A stretch of DNA of 64,000 bases from the NCBI GenBank assembly GCA_028289195.1, contig JANQQR010000007.1, positions 124,001 to 188,000 on the forward strand, read 5' to 3'. Each line of letters starts with the position of its first letter. Position 1 is the stretch's first letter. The stretch comes from Phycisphaerales bacterium. Lineage in GTDB: Bacteria > Planctomycetota > Phycisphaerae > Phycisphaerales > UBA1924. This document shows, piece by piece, positions 35,367 through 44,404 of this stretch. The notes below the pieces were generated by a model, which saw only the letters and a list, made by a program, of their open reading frames with translations, made no database searches and was not told the origin of the DNA. A program made the translations under genes and the position numbers.

Positions 35367-36251
35367 TCAGGCCATGAACGACTCGACCTCGTCGAGCTCG
35401 TTCACCAGGCGCTCGACGAGCGAGGGGATCTTGGCCGGGTCGAGCTTGAGAACCTCGAGGACCGCGGGCTCGCACTCGGTGCTGACCAGATCCAGGCGGT
35501 ACTTCCCGCCGACCTGGCCGGCGAGGCGATCGGCGACGTAGACCAGCGCCACGAGGCTGCGCGACTCGACCGGCGCCTCGAGCGGGTTGTGGTGGTAGCC
35601 GGTGGCGGCAGCGAAGCTCTTGGGGAACTTCCACTTCTCGCACAGGCCGCGCCCGAACTCCTCGTGGGTCGCGCCGAAGGCGGCCGCCTCCAGTTTGAGG
35701 AGGTCCTTGGAGGGGACGCCCTCCTTGCTCAGGCCGACCTCGTTGACGACCTCGATGAGCTTGTTCCGGTCGTACTGCATCTCGACCATGATGCCGATGT
35801 CGTGCATCAGGCCGGCGAGGAACGCCTCGTCCGGGACGCCGAAGCTGAGGTTGTCGGCGAGGATCTTGCACGCTGCGCCGGTGATGATCGAGTGCGTCCA
35901 CAGGTCCTTGGCGCTGAAGCTCGGGCAGAGCTGGCCGCCCTTGAAGAGCTTGGCGAGGCTGGCGCTGATGGCGATGTTCTTGACGGCGTTGAGGCCGAGC
36001 AGGACGATCGCGCGGTTGATCGAGCCGATCTGGCCCGGCAGGCCGTAGAACGAGGAGTTCACGACCTTGAGGATCCGGCTGCACAGCGCGGGATCGTTGG
36101 AGATGATCTTGTGCAGATCCTGGGCGGTGGAGGTCGGGTCCTCCACGAGCTCCACGATGCGCAGCGTGATCTCTGGCAGCGTCGCGATGTGGCTGATCTC
36201 GCGGATCGCCTTGGCGACCACTTCCGTGCTGTCGGTTGTCTTGACGCTCAT
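35367..36251 (-). CDS. HDOD domain protein
   Basis: The 294-residue protein is nearly all HDOD domain: an N-terminal LPEITLRIVELVEDPTSTAQ, then LCSRILKVVNSSFYGLPGQI, INRAIVLLGLNAVKNIA, and the HD motif AGLMHDIGIMVEMQ with His-Asp kept but the downstream lysine absent. The family is often tied to regulation of motility, biofilm or the cell cycle and is usually non-enzymatic. GGAGATC precedes the ATG at 36251. It is the second HDOD protein here, after the kinase at 22121-24394, and lies next to the nonulosonic acid locus. Confidence 0.88.
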   Translation of the reverse strand: MSVKTTDSTEVVAKAIREISHIATLPEITLRIVELVEDPTSTAQDLHKIISNDPALCSRILKVVNSSFYGLPGQIGSINRAIVLLGLNAVKNIAISASLAKLFKGGQLCPSFSAKDLWTHSIITGAACKILADNLSFGVPDEAFLAGLMHDIGIMVEMQYDRNKLIEVVNEVGLSKEGVPSKDLLKLEAAAFGATHEEFGRGLCEKWKFPKSFAAATGYHHNPLEAPVESRSLVALVYVADRLAGQVGGKYRLDLVSTECEPAVLEVLKLDPAKIPSLVERLVNELDEVESFMA

Positions 36252-36416
36252 CGCATGATCTCCCTGCAAGCGGCGCTGCACCCGCACCCCGCGGCGCACC
36301 GAGCCGAACACCCGAGAGATCGACCCGCGACGGGCCGCCCTTTCGCTCAATCGCGCAATCGGTATGTCCCGGATCTCTCGCCCCGTCCGCCGCGGAGTTA
36401 TCGGGGGTCGCGAGAG

Positions 36417-37568
36417 CTAGTAGGTGCAGCGCTTGCGCAGCAGGCGGAGGTCGCGGGCCTCGGTCTGGGCGATGAGGTCCGCGATGCGCTCGCTGGCCCG
36501 GCCGTCGCCGTAGGGGTGCGTGAGCCCCTCGCGCTCCAGTCGCCTCGCGTCTTCGATCGCCCGAGCCACCGCCATCGGCGAGGGCTCATCGACATGCACC
36601 ACGTTGGCCGGGCGCTCGCGCCCGCCCTGGCGGGCGCCGATGTCGACGGCGGGACAGCGGAATGCCGACGCCTCGATGAGACCTGCCGAGCTGTTGCCCA
36701 CGAGCACACCGCCGTCGTCGCTGAGGCGCCGAAGCAGACCCCTGAACACGTCGTGCGGCAGGTGCTCGGCGAGCTTCACCCTGCACTTGTCCGAGGCGCG
36801 CCGGCGAACGCCGTCGATCGCCTCGCGATCGGGATCGAAGTTCGGCGCAAGCCAGAGCACCTGGCCCCCCGTGTGCTCGATCCCCTTGCCCACCGCCTCG
36901 GCAACATCGCCCTCCTGGGCGAAGCCCATGCCGGCGGGGTGCAGCAGGATGAGCAGCATCGGCTCGCCGAGCAGCCCAAATTCCTTGTCGCCGAGCGGCT
37001 CCACGCTCTGGAAGTCCTCGACGGCAGTTGAACCGACGACGTGGATGCGCCAGTCGTCCTCGCCCATGCGCCGCAGTCTCTCGGCGCTCGTCTCGGTCGC
37101 CGCCAGATGCAGGTGGGCCATCTTGGAGATCGCGTGGCGCATCGACTCGTCGGCGACTCCCTCGGCGCGATCACCGCCGTGGATGTGCGCGACCGGGATA
37201 CCCCCGACGCTCGCCGCGGTCGCGCCGGCCAGCGCTTCGATGCGGTCCCCGAGGACGACGACCCACGACGGGGCCATGTCCCGGAACACCCGCGCCATCC
37301 CCTTGATCCCACGCCCCAGCGCCTCTGCATCGGCGAGGCGCCCGGTGTCTCCGTCGCGCTGCATGTCGACGCGGGCGTCCACGCCGACGCTCGACTCGAC
37401 CTCGCGGATCGTCCTTGCCGGTGACAGCATGTGCGCGCCCGCGCCCAGGACGCGGACGTCGACACCCGGAAACGCGCGCAGTCGTTCGATCATCGGGCGC
37501 AGCAGACCGAACTCGGCCCGCGAGCCGGTGACGACACAGACGCGGATCGCGGTCCCGTTGGTCGTCAC
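36417..37568 (-). CDS. neuC: UDP-N-acetylglucosamine 2-epimerase (hydrolysing), NeuC/LegG type
   Basis: The 383-residue protein has the hydrolysing epimerase layout: VCVVTGSRAEFGLLRPMIERL at the start, VVVLGDRIEALAGATAA, AHIHGGDRAEGVADESMRHAISKMAHLHL and GVLVGNSSAGLIEASAF. It makes N-acetylmannosamine (or its 2,4-diacetamido analogue) from the UDP-sugar, the first step to nonulosonic acids. The GTG at 37568 lies in GTGA over the neuB stop and has GGGAGG eight bases upstream, indicating coupled translation. Sequence alone does not separate sialic from legionaminic acid use. Confidence 0.92.
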   Translation of the reverse strand: MTTNGTAIRVCVVTGSRAEFGLLRPMIERLRAFPGVDVRVLGAGAHMLSPARTIREVESSVGVDARVDMQRDGDTGRLADAEALGRGIKGMARVFRDMAPSWVVVLGDRIEALAGATAASVGGIPVAHIHGGDRAEGVADESMRHAISKMAHLHLAATETSAERLRRMGEDDWRIHVVGSTAVEDFQSVEPLGDKEFGLLGEPMLLILLHPAGMGFAQEGDVAEAVGKGIEHTGGQVLWLAPNFDPDREAIDGVRRRASDKCRVKLAEHLPHDVFRGLLRRLSDDGGVLVGNSSAGLIEASAFRCPAVDIGARQGGRERPANVVHVDEPSPMAVARAIEDARRLEREGLTHPYGDGRASERIADLIAQTEARDLRLLRKRCTY

Positions 37569-38623
37569 ACCAGGTCCTCCCACGCCAGAGGCATGTCCGC
37601 CTCGATGTCGCGGGCGACTGTGCGACCGCCGAGCTCATCGAAGTGCCGGGGCGAGATCCCGGTCCCCGGCCTCTTGATCGTGATCGCGTCGGGCTCGATC
37701 GTGCTGCCGGCCCGCAGTGCGCGGGTCGTGGTCACGGACTGCCTGGCGATGCGCCGCACGTCCTTCTCGCAGTCGAGCGGGTGCTTCAGCGCTTCGGGAT
37801 CGAGCATCGTCTCGCCGAGGCCCAGGTCGTCCTTGAGCGCGGTGCGAGCCATCTCGCAGTAGCGCGCAAACTGATCGGGCTCAAGCGACGCGCCATGGTC
37901 GGGGCCCTGCGCTTCCGTGTTGTGCGTGAGATGCTTTTCCAAGATGCACGCCTTGTGACGCACCGCTTCGTACCCGATCGAGGTGGAGGTCGTGTGATCG
38001 CTGTAGCCCACCGGATCCCCGAACACTCTCCACAACGCGAGCGTGCCTTCGAGCGACGCCATGCGCTCCGGCGTCGGGTAGCAGCTCACGCAGTGCAGCA
38101 GCGCCGGCCTCTTGCCGGCCTGATTCAACCACTTCATCGCGCGCGTCACCTCACGCATGGTCGACGCGCCCGTGCTCACAATCATCGGCCGCTCATCGCG
38201 GCCGATTTGCTCGAGGAGGGGCCGATTCACCACATCCGGGGATGCGGTCTTGAAGGCATCGAACCCCAGCGACCTGGCGGTGCCGACCAGCCCAAGGCTG
38301 AAGACCGTGGCGATCGCCGCCAGCCCGCGCTCGTGGGCTCGCTCGATCACCGATTCGAGGGCGTCCGGGCCGAGCTGGAGCCGGTCGAGCATCTCCAGCG
38401 GGTCGCCCTCGCCGGCGTCGCGCTGGTAGGACGCCAGCCCGGCCGCCCGGCTCAGCAGCATGCGGGCATCGAAGACCTGCACCTTCACGGCGTCCGCCCC
38501 GGCGTCGGCCGCGGCATCCACCAGCTCCAGCGCCCGCTCGAGCGAGCCGTCGTGGTTCACGCCCAGTTCGGCGATGACGTACACCGGGGCCCCGGCGCTG
38601 ACCTCGCGCCCCCGGATGATCAC
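37565..38623 (-). CDS. neuB: N-acetylneuraminate synthase-type enzyme (NeuB/LegI)
   Basis: The 352-residue protein condenses a C6 amino sugar with phosphoenolpyruvate. It has the TIM-barrel start YVIAELGVNHDGSLERALEL, DAVKVQVFDARML, VSTGASTMREV, SDHTTSTSIG and EKHLTHNTEAQGPDHGASL, and a C-terminal SAF (antifreeze-like) domain from about 285 to 345 (RAGSTIEPDAITIKRPGTGISP). Length and order are normal. It overlaps neuA by four bases and neuC by four bases. Confidence 0.95.
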   Translation of the reverse strand: MIIRGREVSAGAPVYVIAELGVNHDGSLERALELVDAAADAGADAVKVQVFDARMLLSRAAGLASYQRDAGEGDPLEMLDRLQLGPDALESVIERAHERGLAAIATVFSLGLVGTARSLGFDAFKTASPDVVNRPLLEQIGRDERPMIVSTGASTMREVTRAMKWLNQAGKRPALLHCVSCYPTPERMASLEGTLALWRVFGDPVGYSDHTTSTSIGYEAVRHKACILEKHLTHNTEAQGPDHGASLEPDQFARYCEMARTALKDDLGLGETMLDPEALKHPLDCEKDVRRIARQSVTTTRALRAGSTIEPDAITIKRPGTGISPRHFDELGGRTVARDIEADMPLAWEDLV

Positions 38624-39354
38624 GAACCCGCCCCGGCGTGTTCGAGGAGCACCGCTTCTGCGATCCGCGCGTCGAGCTCTGAATCGATGTCGACGACCGA
38701 GCCCGGCTCGTTAACGAAGCCGGCTCGTCGCGCGCCCAGAAAGGCGTGCGGGCCGGGCTCAACGCCGGGTGTTTCCAGCATCAGCGCTGCGCGGCGCACC
38801 GCCAGCACGGCGCCGTCGGGGATATGCGCTTGGGGAAGGTCCTGGCGTCGATACACCCCGTGGTTCAGGACGCCTCCCTCCCACGGGCGCACGGAGCCGT
38901 CGGCGCCGACGACAGCGGTCCACCAGGGGTGGTGCTTGCCGACCGGCTGGTAGCTCTGCACGGAATCAGCACCGGACTCGGACAAGCAATCGATCGCGCG
39001 CTCGACAACCCGCTCGGGACGCACCGGCACGTTCGCGTAGAGGATCACCACGGGATCGAGCGTACCGTCTCCGATCTCGCGCAGCGCGTGACGCGCCGCG
39101 TCGTCGATCGTCGCGCCGTCGCCGGCCAGTTCGGGCGGGCGCTCGACACACTCGATCCCGGCCTCGGCGCCGAGGCGCCGCATGTCCCGGCTGTCGGTGG
39201 AGAGCACGACACGCTCGAGTGCGCCCGAATGCTCGGCCTCGAGCGCGCAGCGGATCGTCCACTCGACGCACGGACGCCCCGCGATCGGGCGGAGGTTCTT
39301 GCCGGGCAGCCCCTTGCTGCCGGCGCGCCCGAGGATGAGGCCGAGCGCTCCCAC
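38620..39354 (-). CDS. neuA: CMP-nonulosonate (acylneuraminate) cytidylyltransferase
   Basis: The 244-residue protein activates the nonulosonic acid with CTP. The nucleotide motif LGRAGSKGLPGKNLRPIAGRP near the N-terminus, the later VVLSTDSRDMRRLG and the metal-site area RRAGFVNEPGSVVDIDSELD are clear NeuA features. It begins with a GTG three bases after the stop of the Maf-type gene upstream and overlaps neuB by four bases. Confidence 0.93.
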   Translation of the reverse strand: MGALGLILGRAGSKGLPGKNLRPIAGRPCVEWTIRCALEAEHSGALERVVLSTDSRDMRRLGAEAGIECVERPPELAGDGATIDDAARHALREIGDGTLDPVVILYANVPVRPERVVERAIDCLSESGADSVQSYQPVGKHHPWWTAVVGADGSVRPWEGGVLNHGVYRRQDLPQAHIPDGAVLAVRRAALMLETPGVEPGPHAFLGARRAGFVNEPGSVVDIDSELDARIAEAVLLEHAGAGS

Positions 39355-39357
39355 GCG

Positions 39358-42300
39358 CTACCAGCCCGTCCACAGAGGGTCGATCTCGCAGTCCCTGATC
39401 ACGCCCGGGTTCCTGCGAGCGGCCTCACGGATCCTGGCGAGGCTGGACCATGCGCCGAGCACGCCCGCATCGAACACGTTCCCAACGCCAGAGGCGGGCT
39501 CCCGCTCGTCGCTGGGCACCGTGCCGTCCGCGAGAATCAACATCCTGCGCCGGGCGTCGCGCCACGCGACGCCCGCGGGCTTGGACAGCGGCTCGATCCG
39601 GGCGCCCTCGATGGGGCGCTCCAGCGGGTCGATGACGAACGCTCCCAACACGTGCGCCGCCCGCTCGACGAACGGCTCGATGTCCTCGTACACCTCGTCC
39701 CGCCGGCTGATCCGGGGGACGATCCACGGCACTCCCCCGCTGCGGGCGTTCAGGAGGCGATCGATGTTCGCCATCGCGTCGGCGTGGCGGAGCAGGCCGC
39801 GCACCGCCGCGTATCGCGCGGGCGAATCGGCATGAAGATCGACGCTGATCACGTCGACGCGCATGCCCGCGAGCGCTTCCACGATCGAGGCATCGGCGAG
39901 CAACTCTGTGCGCACGTGCACGCCGGCGAGCCCCGCGTTGCACGCTGTCTCGATGCAGCGGACCGACTGATCATGGCAGAGCGGGTCGCCCCGGCCGCCG
40001 AGCGTCAGCAGCACGGGCGTCTCCAGATCACGCAACTGGCCGATGACCCGCTCGAAGCGCGCGGCCTCCATCGATTCGCCCTCGGCATCCTCGCGGGCAG
40101 CGCAGAGCTCGATGACGACCTCTCTGGGTGACGCCTCGACGGACTCGACCGAGGGCGCCATCGCCTCGTCGCCGATGCAGCGCACCAGGGAGTCGCGGAG
40201 CTTCGGTTCGATCGAAACACACGCCGCACCGGCGATGGGATCGGGGCGCGGGCGGGCGGGCCGGTAGGCCAGGACGCCGCCGATGGTCGCAAGCGGATCG
40301 CCCGCGCGTCTGCCCTCGCCCAGCCCGTCGACCAGTTCGCGCCCGATCACGCAACCGGCGATGCCTGGGGGCGCCTGACAGAACGCAAGCGCCCTCGCGT
40401 CGGGGCTCGACCGGTGACGCTCGATGATGCGCGAGCAGAGGTCGGGATCGAGGTGTATCCAGTCGGCGCCAACGACCAGCGCCGCGTCGCAGCCGGCGCT
40501 CTGGAGCGCCGCCCCCGCGGCGTCTGGATCAAACACCTCATCCCAGACGGTCGCGCCCCCGAGCCCGCCGCGCCAGCAGGACCCCGCCCACGCACGCGCG
40601 GCCCGGGTTCGCGCATCAACCACGGCCGGGCGCACCTCGATGGCGTCGAGCCCCTCGATCCGATCGACGATCGCGCGCGTCTGCGCCAGCAGTTCGGCGT
40701 CGACTCCGGTATCGAGGATCAGGCCGAGCACCCGCGATTCCGCGTGCCCGGAATCGTCCGAGGCGGCGCGGGCCACGTCGCTCGTGAGCTTGGCTTCCTC
40801 GGTCGGCGGCAGCGACCGAGCGGCTCTGCCGATGAGATCGGCGAGGATGTCTCCGGCCTCGGCGAGCCACGAGACGTTGAGCTTGTCGCGCTCGATGCGC
40901 CGGCGTTGCTCCTCGAGCGCCGAGCCCGGCTCGTTGAGCGCCATCTCGCGATCGGCCTTGAATCGCTTGAACGTGCCGGTCTGGTTCATCCGGTGCACGA
41001 GGTCGTAGGCGGGTTTGGTGCGCTCGACCCGAGATCGGATCTCGTGCACACGATCGATCAACGGCGCCAGCTTCGCCTGGTCCGCGCCGGCGCGCTCCAT
41101 CCGGTCCAGCAACGCTTCGGCCTCGCGGCTCATGGACGCCACACGGCGCGCATCGGCTTCGATCTGCTCGAGCTTGCGCCTCAGACGCCGGAGCTGCGAC
41201 GGCCTCTCCGAATCGGGCGCCCCCGGGATCTCGGGGACCGGATCGGTTCCCGCTCGGGCGTGCTGCTCGATCGCGCGCGAGAGCGGCATGACCTCGGTGT
41301 GGGCCTTACGCACGCCGCCTTCGGTCGCGTCGATGATCGTCAGCCCGCGGTCCTTGTCGGACGCGAAGTCCCGCTCGAACTGCGCGAGGTACGTCGCCAT
41401 CTGGTCATCGGTGTAGACCGGGCGCCCGAGGTGGTCGCGCCGTTCGTGCAGGTTCGCGCGTCCGCGCACGATCCGCTGCCACTCCATCATCTCCAGCGTG
41501 TTGAACGGGTTGAGCTCGCACGCCCAGACGTTGTGTATCGCGGCGCCCGGGGCGTAGTACTGCCCGTCGGTGAACGCCAGGTCCTGACCGATCAGCGCGA
41601 CCGGGTCACACCCCATGTGGCGAGCGACGTAGTACGCCAGGTGAGCGACCGTCGCGCCGGCCTCGAGGGCGCCGTGCTCGCCCGCCAGGTCCTTGCCCAG
41701 GAGCTGATCGAGCACGTCGCTCCGGAGCAGGCGCACCGCACCGGGCCACGCGTCGATGATCGCGGCATTCGCCTTGGGCTCTGCGATGAGCGTGATGCCC
41801 TCGACGTCCTCTCGCGCGAGACCTTCGTAGAACCTGCGAGAGATCTCGTGGTGATCGAGAGCGGTGACGATGTCGGGGCGGATCCCCGCTTCGAGCATCG
41901 GCTTGAGCACCGTCTGCACCGCGACGACGAGCACGCGCGAACGGACCTCGGGATCCGCCAGCAGGTGCAGGTTCCGTCGCAGGCTGGGCCCCGCCGAGAC
42001 GACAACGCCGAGACGCCCGGCGCACAGGCCCTGGAGGTCGTCGATCCCGACGCCGCATGAGTAGGCACGCACGTTCATGAGCGCATTGCGGATCGTGATC
42101 TCGGTCTGCACCATCGTGGTCACGACCGTTGTGCGCAGCGACTCGACGGTGGAGGCGAGGGTCTGCGTGAACACCGGCGACTTCGCGCCGAGCCTCGCCT
42201 TGCTGGGCGGGTGCTCGATGATGCGGACGCCGATGGCGACCAGCGCCTCGGCGCCGCGCAGCCCGGCGGCGATCGAGGCGCCGTCGGTCTCGTCGGTGAG

Positions 42301-42789
42301 GAGCAGGATGTTGGCTCTCGAGAGCGCGTCGCTGAGATCGACGCGCTCGAGCACCGCGCGGAGCAGTTCGACGTCGGGCTCGAAAACGACGACGAGCGAG
42401 TGGCGCTCGACACGCGAGGCCATCTCGATGACGTGGGCGCCCACGCCGAAACCGAGGAACACGACGGTGGCCGCGTCGCTCAGATCGACCGACTCGGCGA
42501 GACGCCGGGCCTCCTCGACCGGCCGACGCCTGCTCGCGAGCGCCCTGCCCTGGTAGACGGCGCTCAGCCCGCCATCGGGGGCCTCGATCCACTCGAGCGA
42601 CGCGGCGGGCGCGGCTCCGGCGATCAGGCGGGCGGCGCGCGGGGACGTCTTCGCCAGGGACTCGAGGTTCCGCTCCAGCGTCGTCGGGGCGCTTGTTGGC
42701 GTGAGCACTGTCACAGTCGGGTCGGCTCCGGGGCACCGCCCGGCGCGCACGCGACAGCGGAGCGACGGCACGGGTGCTTCTTGGGCCAT
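39358..42789 (-). CDS. Giant Maf/DUF115 protein with nucleotidyltransferase-like and radical-SAM-like C-terminal half
   Basis: The 1143-residue protein has a Maf flagellin glycosyltransferase domain (DUF115) near 255-440: LGVVVSAGPSLRRNLHLLAD, VQTVLKPMLEAGIRPDIVTAL and VALIGQDLAFTDGQYYA. A helical region follows (535-660). Residues 690-870 resemble a GT-A/nucleotidyltransferase fold (WRGGLGGATVWDEVF, LVVGADWIHLDPDL, FCQAPPGIAGCVIGR). Residues 888-1085 look like a radical-SAM barrel (TLGGRGDPLCHDQS) but without CxxxCxxC; only C896 remains at that place. Normal Maf proteins are 600-700 residues. Its genes neighbour neuABC, so it probably transfers the nonulosonic acid to flagellin. Start ATG 42789. 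Confidence 0.82.
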   Translation of the reverse strand: MAQEAPVPSLRCRVRAGRCPGADPTVTVLTPTSAPTTLERNLESLAKTSPRAARLIAGAAPAASLEWIEAPDGGLSAVYQGRALASRRRPVEEARRLAESVDLSDAATVVFLGFGVGAHVIEMASRVERHSLVVVFEPDVELLRAVLERVDLSDALSRANILLLTDETDGASIAAGLRGAEALVAIGVRIIEHPPSKARLGAKSPVFTQTLASTVESLRTTVVTTMVQTEITIRNALMNVRAYSCGVGIDDLQGLCAGRLGVVVSAGPSLRRNLHLLADPEVRSRVLVVAVQTVLKPMLEAGIRPDIVTALDHHEISRRFYEGLAREDVEGITLIAEPKANAAIIDAWPGAVRLLRSDVLDQLLGKDLAGEHGALEAGATVAHLAYYVARHMGCDPVALIGQDLAFTDGQYYAPGAAIHNVWACELNPFNTLEMMEWQRIVRGRANLHERRDHLGRPVYTDDQMATYLAQFERDFASDKDRGLTIIDATEGGVRKAHTEVMPLSRAIEQHARAGTDPVPEIPGAPDSERPSQLRRLRRKLEQIEADARRVASMSREAEALLDRMERAGADQAKLAPLIDRVHEIRSRVERTKPAYDLVHRMNQTGTFKRFKADREMALNEPGSALEEQRRRIERDKLNVSWLAEAGDILADLIGRAARSLPPTEEAKLTSDVARAASDDSGHAESRVLGLILDTGVDAELLAQTRAIVDRIEGLDAIEVRPAVVDARTRAARAWAGSCWRGGLGGATVWDEVFDPDAAGAALQSAGCDAALVVGADWIHLDPDLCSRIIERHRSSPDARALAFCQAPPGIAGCVIGRELVDGLGEGRRAGDPLATIGGVLAYRPARPRPDPIAGAACVSIEPKLRDSLVRCIGDEAMAPSVESVEASPREVVIELCAAREDAEGESMEAARFERVIGQLRDLETPVLLTLGGRGDPLCHDQSVRCIETACNAGLAGVHVRTELLADASIVEALAGMRVDVISVDLHADSPARYAAVRGLLRHADAMANIDRLLNARSGGVPWIVPRISRRDEVYEDIEPFVERAAHVLGAFVIDPLERPIEGARIEPLSKPAGVAWRDARRRMLILADGTVPSDEREPASGVGNVFDAGVLGAWSSLARIREAARRNPGVIRDCEIDPLWTGW

Positions 42790-42846
42790 CGACGGGCTCT
42801 TTCGCGACGCTTCAACAATGGCCCCACGGGGGGCGTAGGATCGCGC

Positions 42847-43512
42847 ATGCACGCCCTCTTCCAGCTCCTCGGGCAGATCGCGGACCTCCCCTCACCGGAT
42901 CCGCTCGATCGTTTCCTGTTCGAACAGCCACTGATCCCGGCTGTGGTCGCCACGCTCGTCGGCTTCGCGTGCTTCGCAGCTCTCAATCGGCAGGGGCAGG
43001 TCAGGAAGGGCGTGATGATGCTGGGCCTGTTCCTCGCGATCGGCGGGGCGGTGTTCGGCGTCGGGTCGCTGGTGACCACCGATCGCGAGCGGATCCAAAC
43101 CCGGACGCTCGCGCTGGTGGATCGCACGCTCGAGGCCGATCGGGCGGGTGCTTCAGAACTCATCGCGTCCGACCTGACGGTGACCACGATCAACGGAGCC
43201 GGGGTCGGCCTGAATCGCGACATGTTCCTGGCGACGATCGCCCGCTTCGACGACCTGGGCATCACCGGATCCACCCGCTCGATTCGGGGCGCGTCGGTTG
43301 ACGGCCCGAACGTCGGACGCGTCGACTGCTTCGTGCGCGTCACGGGCTCGGGAGGGCTCTACGGGGGCGGGTTCACGCCGTCGGTCTGGCGATTCCATTG
43401 GCGCAAGGACTCGTCGGGCGAGTGGAGCCTGTTCCTGCTGGAGTGCCTGAGCATGTTCGGGCGCGAACCCGGAGGCGACACGCTGAACTGGGCCCGACGT
43501 CTGTCGGGCTGA
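42847..43512 (+). CDS. Membrane protein with NTF2/SnoaL-like extracytoplasmic domain
   Basis: The 221-residue protein has an N-terminal region with two spans (about 30-46 and 55-76) and a following alpha-beta domain (about 85-215) with the NTF2-like pattern (helix TLALVDRTLEADRAGASELI followed by curved strands to WRFHWRKDSSGEWSLFLLE). Its role is unknown. It is divergent from the Maf gene with 57 bases between starts, so both promoters sit there. Confidence 0.65.
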   Translation: MHALFQLLGQIADLPSPDPLDRFLFEQPLIPAVVATLVGFACFAALNRQGQVRKGVMMLGLFLAIGGAVFGVGSLVTTDRERIQTRTLALVDRTLEADRAGASELIASDLTVTTINGAGVGLNRDMFLATIARFDDLGITGSTRSIRGASVDGPNVGRVDCFVRVTGSGGLYGGGFTPSVWRFHWRKDSSGEWSLFLLECLSMFGREPGGDTLNWARRLSG

Positions 43513-43518
43513 AGCGGA

Positions 43519-44274
43519 TCAGCCGAACGCGCTGCGACGTCGCGACGCCGCGACCTGCACCTGGAGCGTGCGCCCCGGGCAGAGCGTCGGGGCGAGTTCC
43601 TGATGCGTGAAGACGTTGGCGCCCGCGATGCGATAGGTCTGGCGCTGGTTTGCGACGAAACGCTCGAGAGACTGCATCGTCTCGCTGGTGGGCGACTGCT
43701 GCTCGTAGTTGCCCATGATGCAGATGCCCAGGTTGCCCTGGTTGGTGCGCGCGACGTGAGCCCCCTGCCATTCCAGCGGGCGTCCGGCCCAGACGCGCCC
43801 CTCCGGATCGATGAGGTAGTGGTAGCCGATGTCGCCGAAATTCCGCTCCCGATGCGCGCGCCGGATCGTCTCCAGGCGATGGGCGGCATCCGATCGTGAA
43901 CGGGAATGGAAGGTGTCCATCCCGTCGTGGTGAATGGTGATCCGGTAGTAGGGCTGAGCCCGGTCCATCAGGCGGGGCACGACGCCGCCGCCGGCCCAGC
44001 TGGCGCGGGAGATAACCCCGGAGGGGCCAGCGCTCGGGCTCGCAGGGAGGGCGGCACGCGACGGTGAGGACGGGGTGCGGCTCACGTCGGCGAGGCGGCC
44101 CTCGGGCCAGTTGACGTCCGGGAGGTCGGAGCCGGCCACGGACTGACGCCTGCGGGACCCGCCGCAAGCGCCGAGCACGGCGCCCGCGCTGGAGAGGGCC
44201 AGCGTCCCGGCAGCCGCCCTCAGGAGGGCGTGACGGCGCGAGAGCGCATCGGAACCATCTGGCCTTTGCACCAT
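43519..44274 (-). CDS. Tat-exported lipoprotein N-acetylmuramoyl-L-alanine amidase (PGRP/amidase_2)
   Basis: The 251-residue protein has a Tat signal (SRRHALLR at 12-19) combined with a lipobox LGAC (Cys37). After a Ser/Pro-rich linker (55-90) comes the amidase domain: zinc ligands His115 (ITIHHDG), His224 (FTHQEL) and Cys232 (LCPGR), with NFGDIGYHYLIDPEGRVWAGR in between. It would cut the bond between N-acetylmuramic acid and L-alanine of peptidoglycan, fitting the now-accepted presence of peptidoglycan in planctomycetes. It is convergent with the NTF2-like gene. Confidence 0.9.
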   Translation of the reverse strand: MVQRPDGSDALSRRHALLRAAAGTLALSSAGAVLGACGGSRRRQSVAGSDLPDVNWPEGRLADVSRTPSSPSRAALPASPSAGPSGVISRASWAGGGVVPRLMDRAQPYYRITIHHDGMDTFHSRSRSDAAHRLETIRRAHRERNFGDIGYHYLIDPEGRVWAGRPLEWQGAHVARTNQGNLGICIMGNYEQQSPTSETMQSLERFVANQRQTYRIAGANVFTHQELAPTLCPGRTLQVQVAASRRRSAFG

Positions 44275-44404
44275 GTCATCTCCATCGGCCCGGCGAGATC
44301 GGCGCCTTCACAAGCCTCGCCGGGCGGACCGGCCGATGATAGGGTCCGTCCGGGTCGGGGCGCTCGCTCGGGCGAGGCTCGGGCCCGGTAGATTCCGTGG
44401 ACCG

